DNA of 14,831 nt from an uncultured Clostridia bacterium. Its GTDB lineage: Bacteria > Bacillota > Clostridia > Christensenellales > CAG-917. The stretch lies in assembly GCA_946056785.1 (NCBI GenBank), contig CAMGKS010000014.1, positions 1-14,831 on the forward strand. Reading direction: 5' to 3'. Both the position numbers and the translations under genes were made by a program. The notes beneath the pieces are model-generated. The model was not told the DNA's origin. It did not search any database and saw nothing but the letters and a program-made list of their open reading frames with translations. Of the stretch, positions 7,257 to 13,007 are shown one piece after another. How positions within the stretch are numbered: the first letter of the stretch is position 1; each line of letters starts with the position of its first letter.

Positions 7257-8939
7257 ATGTTTGAAAAAGAAATAGCACAAGCCATAAAAATCGACGGCGT
7301 GACGGCGGCTGAAATCCAAGAAATGTTTGAAATCCCAAAAGACGTATCTTTGGGCGATTTGGCGTTGCCGTGTTTTAAATTTGCAAAAGCGTTGAGAAAA
7401 TCTCCGACAATGATTGCCGAAGAAATCAAAAACGGTTTTTCGGGAGTCGATTGCGTCACCGAAGTAAATGCCGTCGGGGGATATTTAAATTTTAAAATAA
7501 ACGAAAAGGCGATTTTATCTCAACTTGTAGAGCTGTCGAAAAACGAAGAGCCGGCATTAAGCGACGAGGGCAAAGGAAAAACGATATGCATCGATTACAG
7601 TTCGGTTAATATTGCAAAACCGTTTCACATAGGACATTTATCTACAACGGTAATCGGCGGAGCGTTGTATCGCATATTCAAACATTTAGGTTACGACGTA
7701 GTCGGAATTAATCATTTAGGCGATTGGGGAACTCAATTCGGCAAGATGATAGTCGCATATAAAAAGTGGGGAAACAAAGACGAAGTTTTAAAAGGCGGCG
7801 TATTGGAACTTAACCGACTTTACGTAAAATATCATCAGGAAGCCGAAAAAGACGCAAAACTTGACGACGAAGCGAGAGCCTGGTTTAAAAAGATAGAGGA
7901 TAAAGATAAAGAAGCGACCGAGTTGTTTCTATGGTTTAAGGAAATAACGCTTAAAGAAGTTTCAAAAATTTACGACCGCTTGAAAATCAAATTCGACAGT
8001 TACAACGGCGAAAGTTTTTATAACGACAAAATGCAACCTTGCCTTGACGTATTAAAAGAAAAAGGGTTGCTTGTCGAAAGCGAAGGAGCTAAAGTCGTAA
8101 ATCTTGACGCATACGACATGCCGCCTTGTCTTCTTGTTAAGGGCGACGGAGCGACTTTGTATGCAACGAGAGATATTGCCGCAGCTTATTACAGAGCCAA
8201 AACTTACGATTTTTATAAATGCCTTTACGTAGTCGCTTATCAGCAAAATCTCCATTTCAAGCAGCTATTCAAAGTCCTTGAATTGATGGGGTTTGAAAAA
8301 GCAAAGGATATGGAGCATATCGCGTTCGGCATGGTTTCGCTTGAAGACGGAGCGATGAAAACCAGACTCGGAAGAGTCGTATGGTTGTCCGACGTCCTCG
8401 ATAAAGCCGTTGAAAAGGCAAGAACGATTATTGAAGAAAAAAAGACGGAAGGCGTAGACGTCGAAAAGACGGCGGAAAGCGTAGGAGTAGGAGCGGTTGT
8501 ATTTTCCGCGCTTTGGAACAACCGTATAAAAGACATCACTTTTTCATTTGATAAAGTTCTCAATTTTGACGGAGAAACGGCGCCTTACGTACAATATACA
8601 CATGCAAGATGCTGTTCGGTTTTAAAGAAAGGCGGAGACGTCGATTATTCTCTTATCGACTTGAACGGGATAGCAAACGATGAAGGAATTGCCGTTGCAA
8701 AAAGCGTAATCGGTTTTGCGGACGCGGTAAAGAAAGCAGCCGAAACAAGAGAACCGTGCGTTGTGACAAGACATATCGTTGATCTTGCGGAGAAATTCAA
8801 CAAATTTTATATATGCCATAAAATCGTTACGGCAAAAGACGGGGAAAAAGAAGCGAGATTGACGCTTACGAAAGCCGTGAAAAACGTCATTGCAACGGGG
8901 CTGGGACTTCTGGGCATCGACGCGCCCGATGCAATGTAA
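7257..8939 (+). CDS. argS: Arginyl-tRNA synthetase
   Basis: This class I aminoacyl-tRNA synthetase charges tRNA-Arg. The N-terminal ArgS-specific tRNA-binding domain covers about residues 1-90. The Rossmann catalytic core has HIGH at 124-127 within AKPFHIGHLSTT, then GDWGTQFGK. The second signature is the degenerate MKTRLG at 367-372, normal for ArgRS, which often lacks a classical KMSKS. The C-terminal DALR anticodon-binding helices start near APYVQYTHAR, and the protein ends LLGIDAPDAM, close to the standard family C-terminus. The length of 560 residues matches (E. coli 577). The ATG follows the Sel1 stop by two bases, and the nearest purine-rich site (GAGGAA, 7231-7236) is 20 bases away inside the upstream gene. 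Translation therefore probably depends on ribosomes finishing the Sel1 gene. There is no room for a T-box leader here. Confidence 0.97.
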   Translation: MFEKEIAQAIKIDGVTAAEIQEMFEIPKDVSLGDLALPCFKFAKALRKSPTMIAEEIKNGFSGVDCVTEVNAVGGYLNFKINEKAILSQLVELSKNEEPALSDEGKGKTICIDYSSVNIAKPFHIGHLSTTVIGGALYRIFKHLGYDVVGINHLGDWGTQFGKMIVAYKKWGNKDEVLKGGVLELNRLYVKYHQEAEKDAKLDDEARAWFKKIEDKDKEATELFLWFKEITLKEVSKIYDRLKIKFDSYNGESFYNDKMQPCLDVLKEKGLLVESEGAKVVNLDAYDMPPCLLVKGDGATLYATRDIAAAYYRAKTYDFYKCLYVVAYQQNLHFKQLFKVLELMGFEKAKDMEHIAFGMVSLEDGAMKTRLGRVVWLSDVLDKAVEKARTIIEEKKTEGVDVEKTAESVGVGAVVFSALWNNRIKDITFSFDKVLNFDGETAPYVQYTHARCCSVLKKGGDVDYSLIDLNGIANDEGIAVAKSVIGFADAVKKAAETREPCVVTRHIVDLAEKFNKFYICHKIVTAKDGEKEARLTLTKAVKNVIATGLGLLGIDAPDAM

Positions 8940-8944
8940 AACGC

Positions 8945-8973
8945 TTGACTAGATTTTGGTTTTCCTATATAAT
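8945..8973 (+). promoter_or_regulatory. Strong sigma-A promoter of the rpmH cluster
   Basis: TTGACT (8945-8950, five of six consensus bases) and a perfect TATAAT (8968-8973) are separated by the ideal 17 bases. The -35 begins only 6 bases after the argS stop, with no terminator in between, so read-through from argS may add to it. A leader of about 38 bases runs from the predicted start near 8980 to rpmH. A 6-bp inverted repeat, CGCTTG (8942-8947) and CAAGCG (8977-8982), brackets the promoter. Confidence 0.85.
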
Positions 8974-9018
8974 AGGCAAGCGATATTATTAAAATCAATC
9001 CTATTGGAGGTACAATAA

Positions 9019-9153
9019 ATGAAGCAAACATATCAACCTAAAAAGCGTCAGGCTAAAAAGGTTCATGGATTCAGAGAAAGAATGAGCACTAAAAACGGAA
9101 GAAACGTTTTGGCAAGAAGAAGGGCGAGAGGCAGAGCAAAACTGACGGCGTAA
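9019..9153 (+). CDS. rpmH: 50S ribosomal protein L34
   Basis: This 44-residue, very basic protein starts MKQTYQPKKRQAKKVHGFR and continues with RMSTKNGRNVLARRRARGR, the near-invariant L34 pattern. Translation of 9019-9153 gives 44 residues and a TAA stop, exactly the usual length. GGAGG (9006-9010) sits 8 bases before the ATG, and a near-consensus promoter lies directly upstream, as expected for a highly expressed ribosomal gene. It is the first gene of the cluster, and rnpA starts 2 bases after its stop. The last codons read KLTA, a common L34 ending is KLSA. Confidence 0.97.
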   Translation: MKQTYQPKKRQAKKVHGFRERMSTKNGRNVLARRRARGRAKLTA

Positions 9154-9155
9154 TA

Positions 9156-9494
9156 ATGCAACGGAAGTATCGACTTAAATCGAACGGAGCTTTCCGATAC
9201 GTTTACAAAAAAGGTTCTTTTGCAAGAGGCAAAAATCTTATCATCAGATACGTCAAGTCTACAAGAGGTTTGAAGGTCGGACTATCTGTCAGTAAACACG
9301 TCGGCAACAGCGTTACCCGAAACAGAATTAAAAGATATTTAAGAGAGAACTTTCGTCTTAATCTTGGCATAATAAACCACGGGTATACATACGTAATCAT
9401 TCCCAAAGAAAGTATGGCGACAATGAAATGTTCCGAAATCGGTGAAGAACTAATTTCCGTTCTTGATAGAGCCGGGCTTATTGTGGATAAATGA
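9156..9494 (+). CDS. rnpA: Ribonuclease P protein component
   Basis: RnpA is the protein subunit of RNase P; it helps the catalytic RNA trim tRNA 5' leaders. The family signature is at 52-63: SVTRNRIKRYLR, with the RNR motif at 55-57. It follows the beta-strand block KVGLSVSKHVG. The N-terminus MQRKYRLKSNGAFRYVYKKG matches the usual RL..F..V...G opening. The length of 112 residues is normal and the protein is strongly basic. No clear ribosome binding site precedes it, and the gene starts 2 bases after rpmH, so it is probably translated by coupling. Its TGA overlaps the yidD start (ATGA, 9491-9494). Confidence 0.96.
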   Translation: MQRKYRLKSNGAFRYVYKKGSFARGKNLIIRYVKSTRGLKVGLSVSKHVGNSVTRNRIKRYLRENFRLNLGIINHGYTYVIIPKESMATMKCSEIGEELISVLDRAGLIVDK

Positions 9495-9733
9495 AATATA
9501 TCTGTTTTTTCTTATTGAAACTTTATAAGTTGCTGATTTCGCCCATTACGGGAAATCAATGCATATATACGCCGACTTGTTCGATGTATATGTATGACGC
9601 AATCAAAAAACACGGGACAATCAAAGGCGTATTGATGGGATGGGGCAGGTTGATGCGTTGTAACCCTTTCAGCCGTGGCGGTTTTGACCCGGTTCCCGAA
9701 AATTATCGAGGAAAATGCAAATGGCTCATTTAA
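9491..9733 (+). CDS. yidD: Membrane protein insertion efficiency factor YidD
   Basis: YidD is a small membrane-associated protein encoded between rnpA and yidC in many bacteria; it supports membrane protein insertion through a mechanism not fully understood. The family pattern is clear: ISPITGNQC at 16-24, YTPTCSMYMYDAIKKHG at 26-42, then RLMRCNPFSRGGFDPVPEN. The three conserved cysteines are at 24, 30 and 57. A hydrophobic N-terminal helix (residues 4-17) probably lies along the membrane. The length of 80 residues is typical. In place of the common CRYxPTC it has CIYTPTC. The start overlaps the rnpA stop by 4 bases and the end overlaps yidC, so all three are translationally linked. Confidence 0.95.
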   Translation: MKYICFFLLKLYKLLISPITGNQCIYTPTCSMYMYDAIKKHGTIKGVLMGWGRLMRCNPFSRGGFDPVPENYRGKCKWLI

Positions 9734-10941
9734 GCGTAGAGCGAAAGAAAAGAATAAAAATTTATCTTCTTGCACTTTTGGTGTTATGTTCGTTATGCGT
9801 ATTGACGGCATGTAACAGCAACAGCGACACAATCAATATGGCGAATCAGAAAGCGGTCGGCGAACCGTCGCATTTTATTGCCAAATTTTTGATTATTCTT
9901 CAAAGCGGAATAGGAAATTTCGGTTGGACGGTCGTTGTATTCACTATCATTTTGAAACTTATTACGACGCCGTTTGATTTCTGGCAGAAGCACATAATGC
10001 GTAAGAACGCCAAAATTATGGAACGCATCAAACCGCAACTCGATGCACTTGCCGAAAAATGCGGTGACGACAAACAACGTTATCAGCAAGAACAAATGGC
10101 AATCTACAAGAGAGAAAAGTATTCGACTTTGGGAGCATGCCTTCCGACGATAATTACGTTGGTGGTTTTCTTTGTCGTTTTTGCCGGATTCAGACAGATG
10201 GTTTCATATCAGAACGCTCTTGTCTATCAATCGGCAAGAAACACGTATTATTCAGAACACGACGCAGAGTATGAGACCGCAATGAGAGCGGAGCTTTTGG
10301 CGGCAGGTTTTTCAGAAGCCGACGCAGAAAAGGTTTTGTCGGGCGAGACTGAAAGTTTCACCTCCGATCAACTTGTCGTTATAAACGGCTGTGACGCACG
10401 TTCGGAAGCAAAGGCGAAAGACCTTGCTCAAACCGCAGTTCTCGAAAATTACGAAAGACCGAAATTCTTGTGGATATGGAATATTTTCGCTCAGGACAGC
10501 TGGGTGTCCGCCGTACCTGATTATCAGAGTTTTTCCGGACAATCGGGAATGTCGGGCGCAAAAATCGAAGGCGTAATGATCACCGAATACGAAACCGTCA
10601 TGGGCAAAGTGCTTGGTACGGGCGGTTACGGCAAGGGCGGTACGTGGAACGGTCTTTTGATATTCCCGTTATTGTCTATAGGCCTTAATATTTTGTCGCA
10701 ATTTATGATGCAAAAATCTCAAGGAAAGCAACCTAACGCTCAGGCAGGTCAGGCGTCGGCAAAAATGATGCAATGGATTATGCCTGTTATGATGGGTATA
10801 TTTGCGCTTTTATATTCGGCTGCGTTTACCATATACATTTTTGTGTCTACCCTATATTCGATTTTATTCCAGCTTTTGTTTAATATGTCGGCAAAACTTA
10901 TTGACAAAAGCAAAGAAAAGAAAATGGGAATAAGACGTTAG
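9721..10941 (+). CDS. yidC: Membrane protein insertase YidC/SpoIIIJ with an enlarged external loop
   Basis: YidC inserts membrane proteins alone or with Sec. Residues 14-31 form a lipoprotein signal ending in LTAC, with Cys31 as the lipidation site. The first core helix (about 56-83) carries Lys79 where E. coli has Arg366 in the hydrophilic groove, which keeps the positive charge. The lysine-rich cytoplasmic hairpin spans 88-135, the next helix is LPTIITLVVFFVVFAGF (141-157), and the remaining helices lie near 311-330 and 352-390. Between 158 and 310 is a loop of about 150 residues, far longer than in SpoIIIJ (whole protein about 260). Within it, FLWIWNIFAQDSW (249-261) matches the conserved FLW..L..PD region, so extra sequence flanks it on both sides. 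I chose the ATG at 9721 because GAGG (9708-9711) is 9 bases away; the ATG at 9715 (two more residues) would leave only 3. It overlaps yidD by 13 bases. Confidence 0.95.
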   Translation: MAHLSVERKKRIKIYLLALLVLCSLCVLTACNSNSDTINMANQKAVGEPSHFIAKFLIILQSGIGNFGWTVVVFTIILKLITTPFDFWQKHIMRKNAKIMERIKPQLDALAEKCGDDKQRYQQEQMAIYKREKYSTLGACLPTIITLVVFFVVFAGFRQMVSYQNALVYQSARNTYYSEHDAEYETAMRAELLAAGFSEADAEKVLSGETESFTSDQLVVINGCDARSEAKAKDLAQTAVLENYERPKFLWIWNIFAQDSWVSAVPDYQSFSGQSGMSGAKIEGVMITEYETVMGKVLGTGGYGKGGTWNGLLIFPLLSIGLNILSQFMMQKSQGKQPNAQAGQASAKMMQWIMPVMMGIFALLYSAAFTIYIFVSTLYSILFQLLFNMSAKLIDKSKEKKMGIRR

Positions 10942-11003
10942 TTTGCTATAAAAATTTGACGTAAAGCTTAGTCGCAACGGCATGCAAAGGAATTTACGCT
11001 GTG

Positions 11004-11038
11004 AAAACAACGTCAAAGTCTATGTTAAGCGTTGTTTT
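11004..11038. terminator. Possible weak terminator or structured leader between yidC and jag
   Basis: A 9-bp perfect inverted repeat, AAAACAACG (11004-11012) and CGTTGTTTT (11030-11038), encloses a 17-base loop. The 3' arm supplies four T, but no longer T-run follows. It could attenuate transcription between yidC and jag rather than stop it. A second short repeat, CGTAAA (10960-10965) and TTTACG (10993-10998), lies just upstream. The 167-base gap is otherwise empty, and I see no convincing promoter in it. Confidence 0.4.
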
Positions 11039-11108
11039 ACGCCGATTTAACAAAATATGAATTTAATTTAACAGTATGCCCGAAAAATAAGGGCGAAGGC
11101 GGAATAAA

Positions 11109-11657
11109 ATGACAACGAAATCGACTCCTGTCGAACTTACCGAAAAGTTCGTCGAGGAACTTCTTAAAAAAATGAACATTAAAGCAGAACCTATAGTAAC
11201 CGAAGTTGACGGCGTTATTTACGTCGACATCGAAGGCGACGACGCTTCGCTTGCAATAGGTTACAGAGGGGAAACTCTCGACGCAATTCAATATCTTACT
11301 TTGACGGTTTTGAATCAGAACAAACAGTTTAAAAAGGTAGTAGTCAACACGGGAAATTACAGAGAAAAAAGAGAACTTACGTTGATTACTCTTGCAAACC
11401 GTCTTGCCGAAAAAGCGTATCGTACGGGTAAAAAGGTATCTTTGGAACCGATGAATCCTTTTGAAAGACGCATTATACATTCTGCTCTTCAAGACAGTGC
11501 TAAGGCAACTACAACGAGCGAAGGCGAAGAACCGAACCGTCATATCGTAATAATTCCGAAAAACGTACGCACGCAATCGTCAAACGGAAACGGTGGCGAT
11601 TTTAAAAAGAAAGGAATGCCTAAATTTAAGAGTTTTGGATATAAAAGAGGTTTTTAA
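11109..11657 (+). CDS. jag: Jag/KhpB-type RNA-binding protein (KH + R3H), lacking the Jag_N domain
   Basis: Jag (also KhpB/EloR) is an RNA-binding protein encoded after yidC in Firmicutes and linked to cell elongation and division control. The KH domain holds IGYRGETLDAIQYL with the GxxG loop at 51-54. The R3H domain has R120 and H124 in MNPFERRIIHSALQ and ends with SEGEEPNRHIVI. A basic, glycine-rich tail (155-182) follows and may bind RNA non-specifically. At 182 residues it is shorter than B. subtilis Jag (208), because the N-terminal Jag_N domain is absent: residue 7 already starts the KH region. A start further upstream is impossible, since an in-frame TAA lies at 11088-11090. The probable ribosome binding site is AAGGCGGA (11096-11103). 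mnmE follows after 3 bases in the same frame. Confidence 0.93.
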   Translation: MTTKSTPVELTEKFVEELLKKMNIKAEPIVTEVDGVIYVDIEGDDASLAIGYRGETLDAIQYLTLTVLNQNKQFKKVVVNTGNYREKRELTLITLANRLAEKAYRTGKKVSLEPMNPFERRIIHSALQDSAKATTTSEGEEPNRHIVIIPKNVRTQSSNGNGGDFKKKGMPKFKSFGYKRGF

Positions 11658-11660
11658 TCT

Positions 11661-12968
11661 TTGAAAACGATAGCGGCAATTTCTACCCCTTTGGGAAAAG
11701 GGGCTATAGGTATAGTCAGACTTAGCGGAGAAGACTCTCTGGCGATAGCTAGCAAGGTCTTTACGGCTGAGTCTTTTTCTATATCGGACGTCAAACCTAA
11801 TTATATGTATTTCGGATATTTCAAAGGATCCGATTTTTCCGATAAAGGATATATGGTATATTTTAAAGCCCCTAAATCTTTTACCGGGGAAGATACGGTG
11901 GAATTTCAGTTGCACGGCGGCATAAGATTGCTCGAGGGCGTTGTAAACGAATGCGTTAAGTATGGAGCAGTACCGGCGGAAAGAGGAGAGTTCACTAAAA
12001 GAGCTTTTTTAAACGGAAAACTTATGTTGTCCGACGCAGAAGGCATAATCGATATGATAAACGCTGACAGTGCGGCGTCGCTCAGAGCAGGTTTCAGGCT
12101 TATGCAGGGATACCTTGCCAAAGAGGTGGTGAGTCTCGAAAGAGAACTGACCGATTTGATTTCTTCGCTCGAAGCAAGTCTTGACTATCCCGAAGAAATG
12201 GAAGACGAGGTTTTGCCGGAAATTCCTAAAATAAAAAATTCAGTAGGCAATCGTCTTGAAAAGCTGAAGAACACGGCAAGCACGGGCAAAATAATAAAAG
12301 AAGGAATCGACGTAGCTTTGATAGGCGAAGCCAACGTGGGAAAGTCGTCCCTTTTAAACCGTCTTGTTGGCAAAGACAGAGCAATCGTAACGGACGTTGC
12401 AGGGACTACTCGTGACGTAATCGAAGTTTTTGCAGAATACGAAGGCGTTAAAATCAATTTTATTGATACTGCGGGAATCAGAGAAAGCGATGACCTTGTG
12501 GAAAAATTCGGTATTGAAAAATCAAAAGAGACGGCAAAAACCGCGGACGTGGTTTTGAACGTAATTGACGATACTTTAAAAGGAAAACCGCTGTTTAAAG
12601 ATAGCGGCAAGCCTGTTTTTAACGTATATAATAAGTGCGATAAATCGGGCAGAAAATTCGGGAAAAGCGGAAAAGATTATTTCATCTCTGCAAAAACGGG
12701 TGAGGGAGTTGACGAGCTTTTAAAAGACGTCGTAAAACTTTTTCTTTCGGGCGAGACGACAAGCGGAGAAATAATCACTTCAAAAAGGCATCTTTCCGCT
12801 TTGATAAGAGCAAAACAAGCGATAGATTGCGTTGACGTAACCGCTCCTATAGATTGCGTATTAATAGATTTAAAAGAAGCGTTGAGTTGTCTTGGAGAGA
12901 TAACCGGAAATAACGTAAGCGAAGATGTAATCGACGCAATATTCAAAAATTTTTGCGTCGGCAAATAA
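11661..12968 (+). CDS. mnmE: tRNA modification GTPase MnmE
   Basis: MnmE works with MnmG to add the (carboxymethyl)aminomethyl group at C5 of the wobble uridine in certain tRNAs. The N-terminal folate-binding domain is residues 1-115 (TIAAISTPLGKGAIGIVRLSG, then GEFTKRAFLNGK at 109-120). The helical domain carries an inserted G domain: P-loop GEANVGKSS at 222-230, GTTRDVIE at 248-255, DTAG at 269-272, and NKCD at 324-327. The C-terminal motif FCVGK (431-435) supplies the catalytic Cys432, a variant of FCIGK. The length of 435 residues is slightly below the usual 450-460. The start is TTG: the in-frame jag stop (11655-11657) is only one codon upstream, and the conserved TIAAI begins at residue 3, so no other start fits. 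AAAGAGG (11644-11650), inside the jag end, is 10 bases away. Confidence 0.97.
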   Translation: MKTIAAISTPLGKGAIGIVRLSGEDSLAIASKVFTAESFSISDVKPNYMYFGYFKGSDFSDKGYMVYFKAPKSFTGEDTVEFQLHGGIRLLEGVVNECVKYGAVPAERGEFTKRAFLNGKLMLSDAEGIIDMINADSAASLRAGFRLMQGYLAKEVVSLERELTDLISSLEASLDYPEEMEDEVLPEIPKIKNSVGNRLEKLKNTASTGKIIKEGIDVALIGEANVGKSSLLNRLVGKDRAIVTDVAGTTRDVIEVFAEYEGVKINFIDTAGIRESDDLVEKFGIEKSKETAKTADVVLNVIDDTLKGKPLFKDSGKPVFNVYNKCDKSGRKFGKSGKDYFISAKTGEGVDELLKDVVKLFLSGETTSGEIITSKRHLSALIRAKQAIDCVDVTAPIDCVLIDLKEALSCLGEITGNNVSEDVIDAIFKNFCVGK

Positions 12969-13007
12969 CCTTAAAAGGCAAAAGCAAAAAAACGAGAATA
13001 ACGGAAT

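Noticed and set aside
9482..9490. TGTGGATAA, a perfect DnaA box on the minus strand (TTATCCACA)
   Set aside because: It is a single copy inside the end of rnpA, where it encodes Val-Asp-Lys. I noticed no other full match and no cluster, so it does not mark an origin.
11078..11094. GCCC...GGGC hairpin just before the jag ribosome binding site
   Set aside because: It has only 4 bp with a 9-base loop, too weak to call a riboswitch or leader structure.
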